The notes beneath the pieces were generated by a model. The model did not search any database. It had not been told where the DNA came from and was given only the letters and a program-made list of their open reading frames with translations. From Brevibacterium epidermidis NBRC 14811 (GTDB lineage: Bacteria > Actinomycetota > Actinomycetes > Actinomycetales > Brevibacteriaceae), in the NCBI RefSeq assembly GCF_001570805.1, contig NZ_BCSJ01000015.1:248001-312000 (forward strand): a DNA stretch of 64,000 bases, written 5' to 3'. The translations under genes were made by a program, and so were the position numbers. Below are positions 16,417 to 24,173 of the stretch, in pieces (the first letter of the stretch is position 1; every line of letters starts with the position of its first letter).

Positions 16417-16605
16417 CTAGGCAGCCTGCTTGGTGATGGACGTGAAGCCGCGCAGACGCAGGCTGTTGCCAACGACGAAGACGCTCGAGAACGCCATCGC
16501 CGGCGATCATTGGGTTGAGCATACCGAACGCTGCGACCGGAATCGCTGCCACGTTATAGGCGAACGCCCAAGACAGGTTCGTCTTGATGGTGCCGAGCGT
16601 CTTGC
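16417..16605 (-). pseudogene. C-terminal remnant of a CopA-type copper ATPase
   Basis: On the minus strand R-K-T-L-G-T-I-K-T-N-L-S-W-A-F-A-Y-N then V-A-A-I-P-V-A-A-F-G-M-L-N-P-M-I-A-G matches the last two helices of P1B-1 copper ATPases. The frame then shifts, and the expected ending M-A-F-S-S-V-F-V-V-G-N-S-L-R-L-R-G-F follows, closing with a TAG at 16417-16419. Just upstream of R-K-T-L there is a TGA, and homology stops near 16605. Only about 60 residues remain. It shows that a copA gene once preceded copB and csoR. Confidence 0.85.
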
Positions 16606-16823
16606 GTCAGAGTCGGATCACATCGACAGCGCTCCGCAGATCGCCGCGCTACTGCCTTTACTCACCGACCTTCAAGCAGTTCGTCTTCCGACCCAGATTT
16701 GTAGAGCGAATGGCAGAAGCTGTTGAGAAGTACCAAGCGCTACTTTGCCGTGCGCCGGTCGAAAAAGGTTCGGTCAAAGTCTGACGGGTTGCAGAGGAGA
16801 TCGAGTGCCGTCGCACTGGCGGC
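16606..16823. other. Junction sequence between copA remnant and ankyrin gene
   Basis: No complete gene. A plus-strand frame ending at 16784 carries a protein-like tail (F-R-P-R-F-V-E-R-M-A-E-A-V-E-K-Y) that may be the 3' scrap of a deleted gene, but it is not recognised. Homology to copA stops abruptly at its left edge, so this is a recombination junction. Confidence 0.4.
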
Positions 16824-17561
16824 ATGACTAGAACTGTCACCTATCCGTGCAGCACTCCCTCCGGCAGCAGTAGTTCCGGTTACACCGTCCGAATGTCGAG
16901 CGTAGGGTGGCAGTTGGAAGTTGATTGGCCAGGCGTGATAGAGGCGGGACTTCTCAGGGAGAGTCACGTCGACAACATCAACCGTCTTGCGGACGTTGCC
17001 AAAGTCGGCAATTGGGAGGCGTTATTTCGTCTTCTTGATCGAGAGCGATTTCTGAACGTAAATCAATGGAGAATCGCTGGTGACTCTTGGTTCACACCAC
17101 TTCACCAGGCAGCTTGGCTCGGCGCCTCATCGGAGGTCGTGGATGAACTCATCCGCCGCGGAGCATGGCGTTCGTTACGGAACGCTGAAGGCGATCGTCC
17201 AATCGTTATTGCTTTGAAACGCAATCATCAGCATCTTGCTGATGCTCTGACCGTGCGTGATCTGAGCGACAACCAGTTGCGAAAGTTTGCTGCATGGGAC
17301 AAGCACCTATCTGAACTGATTCAGGAACGTACCGAGTCTTTGGAGCCCGTAAAGATTCGGCCAATCCCTTCCGAGATCATCGCGTTGGAGACATTGGACA
17401 ATCTGTACTTTGGTTATCCAGGTATGTACGGCGGCTTCTCGATGTCGATATTCACGGGTCGATTGCTGGTTGAGAGTTGGAGCCGAGTCGTTGACGGTTC
17501 AGGCCAGGCCCATGTCATTACCGAGAGCGGTTGTGTGCTTGTCGAGGAAGGCTTCGTTTAA
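16824..17561 (+). CDS. Ankyrin-repeat-like protein of unknown function
   Basis: 245 residues from 16824; an ATG at 16893 would give a shorter 222-residue form, and neither has a strong RBS. One clear ankyrin unit is visible at about residues 88-120 (T-P-L-H-Q-A-A-W-L-G with V-V-D-E-L-I-R-R-G-A) and part of a second at 121-140 (R-N-A-E-G-D-R-P-I-V-I-A-L-K). The C-terminal 80 residues contain aromatic, beta-rich sequence not recognised. There is no signal peptide. Codon use is less GC-rich than the core chromosome, in keeping with cargo of the island. Ankyrin proteins of this kind can be immunity or interaction proteins, but no partner toxin is next to it. Confidence 0.65.
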   Translation: MTRTVTYPCSTPSGSSSSGYTVRMSSVGWQLEVDWPGVIEAGLLRESHVDNINRLADVAKVGNWEALFRLLDRERFLNVNQWRIAGDSWFTPLHQAAWLGASSEVVDELIRRGAWRSLRNAEGDRPIVIALKRNHQHLADALTVRDLSDNQLRKFAAWDKHLSELIQERTESLEPVKIRPIPSEIIALETLDNLYFGYPGMYGGFSMSIFTGRLLVESWSRVVDGSGQAHVITESGCVLVEEGFV

Positions 17562-17974
17562 ATTCTCATGGTCGAGGCTTGATCGACGAGTGCACCAGCT
17601 GCGACTAAGGAGATGCGAACCTGCTTACGGTCGACACCGAGAGTGCGTGAGATAGCGCGCATTGAGATGCCACCGCCGTGCAGCTTCACTATCTCTGCGG
17701 CTTCCTCGATTGTGAGGCCGTGCTGGCGGCGCACGACGTTGCTCCGGGTGAGATGCTTCGAGACGGTTGCACGGTGCACACCATACTTCTGAGCGAGGTA
17801 TCCGACGCTGAAACCAGTGAGGTAATCGTCGACAAGTCGATCTACTTCTGCGGGGGTGAGAAAGGTTTGAGGTTTTCCAATCCTCCTTACGCAAGGCCCT
17901 CGTACGTCGTGAATCGGGGTATTATCGGCCCGCTGCGATACCCGGTATACCCCTCGTTTCCAGCGAGAAATCAA
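17558..17974 (-). CDS. Helix-turn-helix DNA-binding protein, probably derived from a recombinase or transposase
   Basis: 138 residues from a TTG; the true start could be later. Two HTH units are visible: residues about 42-75 (V-G-Y-L-A-Q-K-Y-G-V-H-R-A-T-V-S-K-H-L) and 88-125 (I-S-M-R-A-I-S-R-T-L-G-V-D-R-K-Q-V-R). Tandem HTH units of this kind occur at the C-termini of resolvases and in IS30/IS481-type transposases, and similar small proteins are common in actinobacterial mobile regions. The gene has no catalytic domain. It converges on the ankyrin gene with a 4-base overlap. It is the last coding feature of the island. Confidence 0.6.
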   Translation of the reverse strand: MISRWKRGVYRVSQRADNTPIHDVRGPCVRRIGKPQTFLTPAEVDRLVDDYLTGFSVGYLAQKYGVHRATVSKHLTRSNVVRRQHGLTIEEAAEIVKLHGGGISMRAISRTLGVDRKQVRISLVAAGALVDQASTMRI

Positions 17975-18032
17975 CGATTTCAGCTTCGGGGTGGGGTTTG
18001 AGAACTTTCTACGCAGGGACCCCGAAGAGATC

Positions 18033-18075
18033 GCCCCGCGATCCCTGAGAAATCAGGGATCGTGGGGCGTTTTTG
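18033..18075 (+). terminator. Strong intrinsic terminator at the right edge of the island
   Basis: 16-base arms (18033-18048 and 18053-18068) with a 4-base loop pair completely, allowing one G-T wobble, and are followed by GTTTTTGTTTTG. No plus-strand gene ends just upstream, so the gene it served was probably lost at the island boundary. Confidence 0.85.
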
Positions 18076-18183
18076 TTTTGTCGGGCGCCGTTGTGGGCTC
18101 GAATCCTCTGTTTGTCACAAGCCGGCGTGCCCCGGCGGTCCACTGCATTCGTGTGGACGTCGGATCCTTGATAGGGTCCGCTC

Positions 18184-18825
18184 GTGCGAACAACTACTTC
18201 TCTCGTGATTGCCGCCTGCTCGATTCTGCTGCTGCCGCTGACCGGATGCGGCGCGAACGACCCCGGCACTTCAGACGACGCCAGCGAAGCTTCCGACCCC
18301 GGCAATTCCGCCACCGACGGCAACGGTTCCAAAGAAGGAGGGGCTGATTCGTCGGAGGCGCTGACGGAGAAGCTCACTGCAGCCAACCAGGACGGCACTG
18401 CCGAAGTGACGATCACGGCCCCAGAATCGTGGTACTCCTGGGGTCCGGGAGACAGGGTCAAGAGGGGCGTGATCATGTACACGTCCAATGAAGTCAGCGA
18501 AGATGAGTGGTTCCAGGTCGAGGTGCGCGATGGGTGGCCGCACGAGTGCACACCCGAGAACCTGTCGTCGAAGAAGTGCGAAGTATTCGGAACCAACTAC
18601 TTGGATTATGACACTCTCGAGACCATCTCAATCGGCGGCTACGATGCGCCCGGGTTTGAGTACATCGACGACTTCGATACCTACCACACGCGGGAACAGC
18701 ATCGACTTCTGGACGTGGACGGGACTCAGCTGTCAATCGCGATCAAGACCTCTCCTGCTGAAGAAGAGTTCCCGCAGGTGGTTCTCGACATCCGCGACTC
18801 TCTCACGGTCGAGCACGTCGACTAG
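18184..18825 (+). CDS. Secreted lipoprotein of unknown function
   Basis: 213 residues from a GTG. A lipoprotein signal peptide ends in the lipobox L-T-G-C (Cys at residue 22). Residues 24-60 are a Ser/Asp/Gly-rich linker. The rest is one folded domain (E-V-T-I-T-A-P-E-S-W-Y to the C-terminus) with two cysteines (H-E-C and K-K-C) that may form a disulfide. The domain resembles PsbP/LpqN-like lipoproteins of actinomycetes in its pattern of short strands ending in a helix (F-P-Q-V-V-L-D-I-R-D-S-L), but the match is weak. It is the first chromosomal gene right of the island. Confidence 0.75.
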   Translation: MRTTTSLVIAACSILLLPLTGCGANDPGTSDDASEASDPGNSATDGNGSKEGGADSSEALTEKLTAANQDGTAEVTITAPESWYSWGPGDRVKRGVIMYTSNEVSEDEWFQVEVRDGWPHECTPENLSSKKCEVFGTNYLDYDTLETISIGGYDAPGFEYIDDFDTYHTREQHRLLDVDGTQLSIAIKTSPAEEEFPQVVLDIRDSLTVEHVD

Positions 18826-18869
18826 CGGCCCCCTCGGCATCGTCCTGTCCGCTCTTCCGCTGTCGGTGT

Positions 18870-18906
18870 CCGATCGTCGATAGTTCGGCAGCCGATCGTC
18901 GATAAT
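18870..18906 (+). promoter_or_regulatory. Tandem 13-base repeats and -10 element upstream of the sugar kinase
   Basis: CCGATCGTCGATA occurs at 18870-18882 and again at 18892-18904, a period of 22 bases (about two helical turns). The second copy overlaps GATAAT (18901-18906), a likely -10 element 7 bases before the ATG, which would make the transcript leaderless. The repeats look like an operator. Confidence 0.45.
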
Positions 18907-18912
18907 GGAGCC

Positions 18913-19758
18913 ATGACCATCGACTGCTCCCTGACGGTCGTCGGCAGCATCAACGCCGATCTCACCGCCACCACCACCCGACTTCCCGCCGCCGGCGAAA
19001 CCGTGGGAGGCGGCCGTCTCAGCCGATCGCCCGGCGGAAAGGGCGCGAACCAGGCCGCCGCTGCCGCCCGCCTCGGCGCCTGGACCCGCATGATCGGCGC
19101 GGTCGGTGCAGACTCCGACGGGCGGGCGATGCTGCACGCCCTCCGCGCAGCCGGAGTGAACACCGACGACATCGCCGAGGTGGCCGCCGAGACCGGAGCT
19201 GCGCTCATTATGGTCGACGCCGACGGTGAGAATCAGATCGCCGTGTGCGAAGGCGCGAATGCTTCAGTCAGTCTCGACGGAATCGAATTCGGCGCGGACG
19301 AAGCCGTGCTCACGCAACTCGAGATCTCGCTTGACCTCATCAGCGAACTCGCGAACCGCGTGCCCGGGTTCCTCGCCGTCAATGCGGCCCCCGCACTTCC
19401 TCTGCCCGCCGAGGTAGTCGACCGTGCCGATCTCATCATCGTTAATGAGTACGAACACTCCCAGCTGCCGCAACTGCAGACGGCGAAGCTCGTGGCCGTC
19501 ACTTATGGGGCGAAAGGATCAGCGCTGCTGGCCCGCGGTGAGCAGATCGCCTTCGCCGAGGCAGTCCCGGCGAAACCCGTGAGCACCGTCGGCGCCGGGG
19601 ACGCCTACTGCGCTGCTCTGACCCTGGGGTTAACCAGCGGACTCGAACCGGAACGCGCGCTGCGGGCAGCCAATGCCGTCGGCGCCGCGGTCGTGGAAGT
19701 CGCCTCGGCGCAACCGCAATTCGATCGGTTTGAGACCTATCTGTCAGCACTCGACTGA
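18913..19758 (+). CDS. PfkB-family carbohydrate kinase, ribokinase type
   Basis: 281 residues, the usual length for ribokinase-like enzymes. Motif 1 is G-G-K-G-A-N-Q-A at about residues 42-49; motif 2 is the anion hole and catalytic base in V-G-A-G-D-A-Y near 226-232 with the Asp as base. The N-terminus V-V-G-S-I-N-A-D-L matches RbsK. It phosphorylates a pentose or related sugar with ATP in the cytoplasm. The DapA-like aldolase gene follows 55 bases later, so the two may form a small sugar or sugar-acid utilisation operon, and the substrate may not be ribose. Confidence 0.85.
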   Translation: MTIDCSLTVVGSINADLTATTTRLPAAGETVGGGRLSRSPGGKGANQAAAAARLGAWTRMIGAVGADSDGRAMLHALRAAGVNTDDIAEVAAETGAALIMVDADGENQIAVCEGANASVSLDGIEFGADEAVLTQLEISLDLISELANRVPGFLAVNAAPALPLPAEVVDRADLIIVNEYEHSQLPQLQTAKLVAVTYGAKGSALLARGEQIAFAEAVPAKPVSTVGAGDAYCAALTLGLTSGLEPERALRAANAVGAAVVEVASAQPQFDRFETYLSALD

Positions 19759-19813
19759 CCTGACAGACTGAACACACACGGACCCAACAGCGGCAACCCC
19801 AGGAGGCCCGACG

Positions 19814-20734
19814 ATGAACGCCCCCAATCACGACCCGTCCCTGTTCACCGGACTGAGCGCCTTCCCGCTCACTCCGTTGAAGGACGAAGCCGTCGACGAG
19901 GACGCCTTCATCGGACTCATCGAACGTCTCGTCCTTGCCGGAGTCGACTCGATCACGGCGTTGGGCTCGACCGGTTCGTACGCGTATCTCAACCTCGACG
20001 AGCGTGCCCGGGTGGCCGAGGTAGCCGTCGAATCCGCTCTCGACATCCCGGTCTTCATCGGGGTCGGGGCACTGCGAACGAAAGACGTTCTGGCCAATGT
20101 CGCCTCCGCCGAGGCCGCCGGAGCTCAGGGGCTGCTGCTGGCGCCGGTGAGCTACCAGCCGCTGACCGAGAATGAAGTGTTCGAGCTCTTCCGCACGGTC
20201 ACTGAATCCACTGACCTGCCCATCGTCGTCTATGACAATCCCGGCACCACACACTTCACGTTCACCACCGAGCTCTACGCACGTCTGGCGGCCCTCGACG
20301 GGATCGCCTCGATCAAGATCCCCGGAAAACCTGCCTCACCTGCCGAGTGGGATGAGCGCATCGGCCAGATCCGCGCAGCCATCGGCAACGAGGTGACGAT
20401 CGGCATTTCCGGCGACGCCCATGGTGCCGAAGGCCTCATCGCCGGCTGCGATGCCTGGTACACGGTCATCGGCGGCACCCTTCCCGACCAGACACTTGAG
20501 ATCACCCGCGCAGCCGACCTCGGCAACGCAGAACTCGCCCGCGACCTCTCCGCTGAGCTGCAGCCGCTGTGGGATCTGTTCGCGCAGTTCGGGGGCAGCC
20601 TCCGCGTGACCGCTGCCATCGCCGAACACCTCGACCTCGTGGGTCCGAACAGTCTGCCGCTGCCGGTCCGTGATCTCGACGCGGCAGCGAAGTGCAAGGT
20701 CGCCGAGGTGGCCGACCACCTCGATCTCGCCTGA
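19814..20734 (+). CDS. Dihydrodipicolinate synthase-like aldolase (DapA/NanA superfamily)
   Basis: 306 residues, TIM-barrel class I aldolase. The Schiff-base lysine is in S-I-K-I-P-G-K at about residue 158, and the conserved tyrosine is in V-V-Y-D-N-P-G-T near 139. The first-loop glycine-rich L-G-S-T-G-S motif (G-T-T/S-G-E in true DapA) has G-S-Y instead of G-E, which suggests a substrate other than that of lysine synthesis, such as a 2-keto-3-deoxy sugar acid or a pyruvate-based aldol. AGGAGG precedes the ATG. Paired with the sugar kinase upstream. Confidence 0.82.
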   Translation: MNAPNHDPSLFTGLSAFPLTPLKDEAVDEDAFIGLIERLVLAGVDSITALGSTGSYAYLNLDERARVAEVAVESALDIPVFIGVGALRTKDVLANVASAEAAGAQGLLLAPVSYQPLTENEVFELFRTVTESTDLPIVVYDNPGTTHFTFTTELYARLAALDGIASIKIPGKPASPAEWDERIGQIRAAIGNEVTIGISGDAHGAEGLIAGCDAWYTVIGGTLPDQTLEITRAADLGNAELARDLSAELQPLWDLFAQFGGSLRVTAAIAEHLDLVGPNSLPLPVRDLDAAAKCKVAEVADHLDLA

Positions 20735-20911
20735 CCACGACCCTTTCGCCACCCTTTCCGGCGTGATCGCTGGTTCGTGCCGGATCGCCTTGCAGGTGAG
20801 CATGTTCACCATCCGTCCATCTGCGGTTCGGAACCGGTCCATTCCGGGTGTCTAGGAATAGGTGATTGTGGGCAATTCGGCCCGCGACGCCCTTTCGACC
20901 CCGGAGACTCG

Positions 20912-23071
20912 ATGACGAACCCCCTGTCTGCGAAGACGCTCACGGCCTCGGCGGCCGCACTCCTGCTGGCCACCGGTTTCACCGTCGGCGGTGCGACGAC
21001 CGAAGCAGGTCCCGCGCACGCTGCAGAAGTCGACGAGCCCATCAGCTCCTCGGCCGCGGATGCGCAGATCGAGATGGACTTCCTCGGATCCCACGAGACC
21101 GGTCAGTTCGATGAGTCCGCCGCCGAGATCACCGCCGCCCACGGCGACACGGTCTTCACCGTCAACGCTCAGTCCGCCACCGTCGACGTCATCGACGCCT
21201 CGGAACCGACGGAACCGCAGAAGGTCGACGAGATCACCGGCACCGGCGTCGCGAACTCGATCTCCATCCGCGAGGACGGCCTCGGCGTCATCGCCCTCGA
21301 AGACGAGGACAAGACGAAGCCCGGCACCGTGATGTTCTTCGACGCGAACGACCCCACGGCGGACATCCTCGGCGAGGTTCCGGTCGGTTCTCTGCCCGAC
21401 ATGGTCACGGTCACTCCGGACGGCACCCATGCCCTCGTCGCGAACGAGGGCGAGCCGGCCGACGATTTCTCGACCGATCCCGAAGGCTCGGTGTCCGTCA
21501 TCGACCTGCCCGCCGAGGTGGCCGCGTCGTCGGAGTCGGATGTGCACACCGCGGACTTCCACGAATTCGAAGAGGGCGGGGCGAAGACCCTGCCCGAAGA
21601 TGTGCGGATCTTCGGACCCACACCCGAAGATGACCTGCCGGTCTCGCGCAACCTCGAACCCGAATACATCACCGTAGCCGGTGACAAGGCCTACGCCACC
21701 CTGCAGGAGGCGAACGCGATCGCGGTCGTCGATATCGCCTCGGCGACGGTGGAGGAGATCCTGCCGCTGGGATTGAAAGACCATGGTCAGGCGGGCAACG
21801 GACTTGATGCTTCGGACCGCGATCCCAAGGATGCCCCGACCGTGAACATCACGGAACACGAAGGTCTCAAGGGCGCGTATATGCCCGACACGATCTCGAC
21901 GTTCACCTCGGGTGGCACCGACTATCTGGTGACCGCGAACGAGGGCGACTCCCGCGAATGGGGCGACTTCGTCGATGCGGCCAGGGTCAAGGACCTCGGC
22001 GAGGACGGGCTGGCACCGGTCTGTGAGACCTCGCCGCTGGCGGACAAAATCGGCGATGAGGATCTCGGACGACTGAACATCATCACGGATCTGGGCCTGA
22101 ACGAGGCCGGGGACTGCTACGAGGAGCTCGTGGCTTTCGGCGGCCGGTCGTTTTCCGTGTGGACGACGGATGGGAAGCTCGTCGCCGATTCGGGGGATGA
22201 GTTCGAACAGCTGACCGCCGAGGCGGTGCCGGAATTCTTCAACTCCAACCACTCCGAGTCGAACCTCGAAGGACGCAGCGACGACAAGGGGCCAGAGCCC
22301 GAGGCACTGACCATCGGCCAGGTGGGGGAGACGACCTACGCGTTCGTCGGCTTCGAGCGCATCGGCGGAATCGCCGCCTTCGACCTCAGCAACCCGAGCG
22401 CCCCGAAGTTCGCGACCTACTTCAACAATCGGGACTTCTCTGTCTCCGTAGAGGACGAGATCGGAGATGTCTCGGATCCTGGTGCGCTGCTCGCGGGCGC
22501 CGGAGACCTCGGGCCGGAGGGCATTACGTTCCTCGGCGCCGATGAGTCGCCGACGGGTGAGGCTGCGCTCGTCGTCGGCAATGAGGTCTCAGGAACCACG
22601 AGCCTGTATTCGGTGGCGGACCTGGCCGACGGCGGTGGAGATGACGGCGCTGAAGACGACGGAGACGAGAACGCTGGGTCTGACGAGGATGCGGGTGCCG
22701 GTGCGGACGCCGCGGCCGGCGCCGATGGTGCGGGCAGCGAATCCAACGCGGGATCGGACGCCGGCGGTACCGGTTCCGATTCAGCCGGCACCGGCTCGGA
22801 TTCCGACGCCGACGGCACTGGCTTGGACTCCGACGCGGGAACCGCCGGTTCGAGTGCGTCGTCCGGACCCGATGAGTCCGCCGACGGTGCCGAAGACACC
22901 GCGAACGCCGAGGGTTCTGCGGAAGGCTCCGAGGACTCTGCGGACTCCGATGGGGACCCGCTGCCGCGCACAGGCGCTGACCTTGGTCAGTACCTCATCC
23001 TCGGCGGCATCGCCCTCGGACTCATCGCCATCGGGGTCGCAGCCTTCCTGCTGACGCGCCGCCGCCGCTGA
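20912..23071 (+). CDS. Sortase-anchored choice-of-anchor I family protein (phytase-esterase-like propeller)
   Basis: 719 residues from the ATG at 20912, chosen because the signal peptide begins there; an upstream in-frame start at 20777 lacks one. Signal peptide 1-37 ends at A-H-A-A. The main domain (about 45-580) has the family hallmarks L-P-D-M-V-T-V-T-P-D-G and V-A-N-E-G-E-P, repeated later as V-T-A-N-E-G-D-S-R-E. This propeller is related to secreted alkaline phosphatase and phytase-like proteins. Residues 590-680 are an acidic Ser/Gly/Asp stalk. The sorting signal is L-P-R-T-G, then a hydrophobic helix and R-R-R-R, so sortase should attach it to the peptidoglycan. Possible role in phosphate scavenging or adhesion. 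Confidence 0.85.
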   Translation: MTNPLSAKTLTASAAALLLATGFTVGGATTEAGPAHAAEVDEPISSSAADAQIEMDFLGSHETGQFDESAAEITAAHGDTVFTVNAQSATVDVIDASEPTEPQKVDEITGTGVANSISIREDGLGVIALEDEDKTKPGTVMFFDANDPTADILGEVPVGSLPDMVTVTPDGTHALVANEGEPADDFSTDPEGSVSVIDLPAEVAASSESDVHTADFHEFEEGGAKTLPEDVRIFGPTPEDDLPVSRNLEPEYITVAGDKAYATLQEANAIAVVDIASATVEEILPLGLKDHGQAGNGLDASDRDPKDAPTVNITEHEGLKGAYMPDTISTFTSGGTDYLVTANEGDSREWGDFVDAARVKDLGEDGLAPVCETSPLADKIGDEDLGRLNIITDLGLNEAGDCYEELVAFGGRSFSVWTTDGKLVADSGDEFEQLTAEAVPEFFNSNHSESNLEGRSDDKGPEPEALTIGQVGETTYAFVGFERIGGIAAFDLSNPSAPKFATYFNNRDFSVSVEDEIGDVSDPGALLAGAGDLGPEGITFLGADESPTGEAALVVGNEVSGTTSLYSVADLADGGGDDGAEDDGDENAGSDEDAGAGADAAAGADGAGSESNAGSDAGGTGSDSAGTGSDSDADGTGLDSDAGTAGSSASSGPDESADGAEDTANAEGSAEGSEDSADSDGDPLPRTGADLGQYLILGGIALGLIAIGVAAFLLTRRRR

Positions 23072-23080
23072 CACCAAACG

Positions 23081-23150
23081 CCGACCGCTCATGGTGCCGT
23101 CGCTGTACCGCGTTATGCGGTGAGCGTTCGACGGCAGCATGAGCGGTCGG
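23081..23150. terminator. Long hairpin between converging genes
   Basis: 22-base arms (23081-23102 and 23129-23150) pair with one mismatch, and the loop holds a smaller hairpin ACCGC/GCGGT. It sits between two converging genes, so it may stop both, but neither side has a clear T tract. Confidence 0.6.
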
Positions 23151-23183
23151 TGAATGTGGGTGTCTCGGAGGCGGACGCTCGAC

Positions 23184-24005
23184 TCAGTCGATCTTGCCGA
23201 TGGGTTCGCGCTTCTCGGCCTGGAACTGGTCCTCGGCACGGCCATCGGCCCAGTAGGCCGAGATCGACAGTGCCTCGCGCGGCACTTCGCGTTCCTTGAG
23301 CACCTTGCGGATCGACTTGATCGCCTCGCGCTCGCCGTGGGCGAAGACCTGCGGGGTGCCGGCAAGCCACTCCAATTCCTGGACGCTGCTGATGAGCTCG
23401 TCATACGAGTCCACCCACTTCACCTCGATGCCGGCAGGCACCTCGGGCAGAACCCGGTCGGCCGCCTCGGCGACATGGGCGATGATGACTCCGCGCGCAT
23501 CGGCAGGCATCGCCTCGAGGGCCGTGCTCACTGCGGGAATCGCTGACAGGTCGGCGATGAACAGGTGCCAATCGGACTCGGCGGCGGGAGCGTACTTGCC
23601 GCCGGCTCCGAAGAGCACGAGCCTGTCACCGGGAGCGGCGTTCTTCGCCCAGGGGCCGGCGATCCCGGCATCGTCATGGATGACGAAGTCGATGCTCAGC
23701 CACTTCTCGTCGACGTCGATCTCACGGACCGTGTAGGTGCGGCGACTCGGCAGCTTCTCCGGAGCCTGCTCACGCAGCTCGTCGAGATCATAGGGCGGGA
23801 CGAGCCCGTGGGCGGAGTCGGCGAAGAGGAGTTTGACGTACTTGTCGGTCGCATCGTTGACGGTGATGTTGTCGAAGGTGTCATCACCGCCGAAGCGGAT
23901 CCGCACCAGGTGCGGGGTGACCTCGGTGACCTCGAGGACGGTGAGGATCGCCTGTGCGCGGGCAGGTCGGGCAGTGCGCTCGGGGGTGTTCGGTGCGGTC
24001 GTCAT
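23184..24005 (-). CDS. Siderophore-interacting protein (FAD-dependent ferric-siderophore reductase)
   Basis: 273 residues from ATG 24005 (GAAAGG upstream; an in-frame TTG directly before it is less likely). The N-terminal FAD-binding barrel carries R-R-T-Y-T-V-R near residue 88-94, the family's flavin motif. The C-terminal domain ends with the typical S-A-Y-W-A-D-G-R. Such enzymes (ViuB, FpiA type) use NAD(P)H to reduce Fe(III)-siderophores in the cytoplasm and release iron. A DtxR/IdeR-type box lies upstream at 24083-24101, so the gene should be derepressed when iron is low. No siderophore synthesis or uptake genes are adjacent. Confidence 0.9.
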   Translation of the reverse strand: MTTAPNTPERTARPARAQAILTVLEVTEVTPHLVRIRFGGDDTFDNITVNDATDKYVKLLFADSAHGLVPPYDLDELREQAPEKLPSRRTYTVREIDVDEKWLSIDFVIHDDAGIAGPWAKNAAPGDRLVLFGAGGKYAPAAESDWHLFIADLSAIPAVSTALEAMPADARGVIIAHVAEAADRVLPEVPAGIEVKWVDSYDELISSVQELEWLAGTPQVFAHGEREAIKSIRKVLKEREVPREALSISAYWADGRAEDQFQAEKREPIGKID

Positions 24006-24082
24006 CAACGGCCTTTCTCAAGCGGGGTACCCCTGCGGGCTCGAGGCCGGGTCCGGACGGCGGAGCCGCCTCGGCGCAGGAA

Positions 24083-24101
24083 TTCGGTTAGGCTCACCTT
24101 A
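24083..24101 (-). promoter_or_regulatory. DtxR/IdeR-type iron box
   Basis: The 19-base site matches the consensus TTAGGTTAGGCTAACCTAA at 16 of 19 positions, including the central GGTTAGGCT block. It lies about 80 bases upstream of the siderophore-interacting protein gene, in the expected promoter region. Confidence 0.8.
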
Positions 24102-24173
24102 CCAAATGCCGTTCAGTGCCCACCCTACGGGTTCAACCAGTCGGGAGACCCGACTCCGCCCGGCCCGACTGAA

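Noticed and set aside
18088-18118. T-loop-like sequence GGGCTCGAATCC near the right island edge, possible tRNA fragment or attachment site
   Set aside because: No acceptor or anticodon stem can be formed, and it does not repeat the 3' end of tRNA-His well enough to be a matching attachment site.
20777-20911. Longer N-terminus of the LPXTG protein
   Set aside because: The signal peptide begins at ATG 20912; the extension would bury it.
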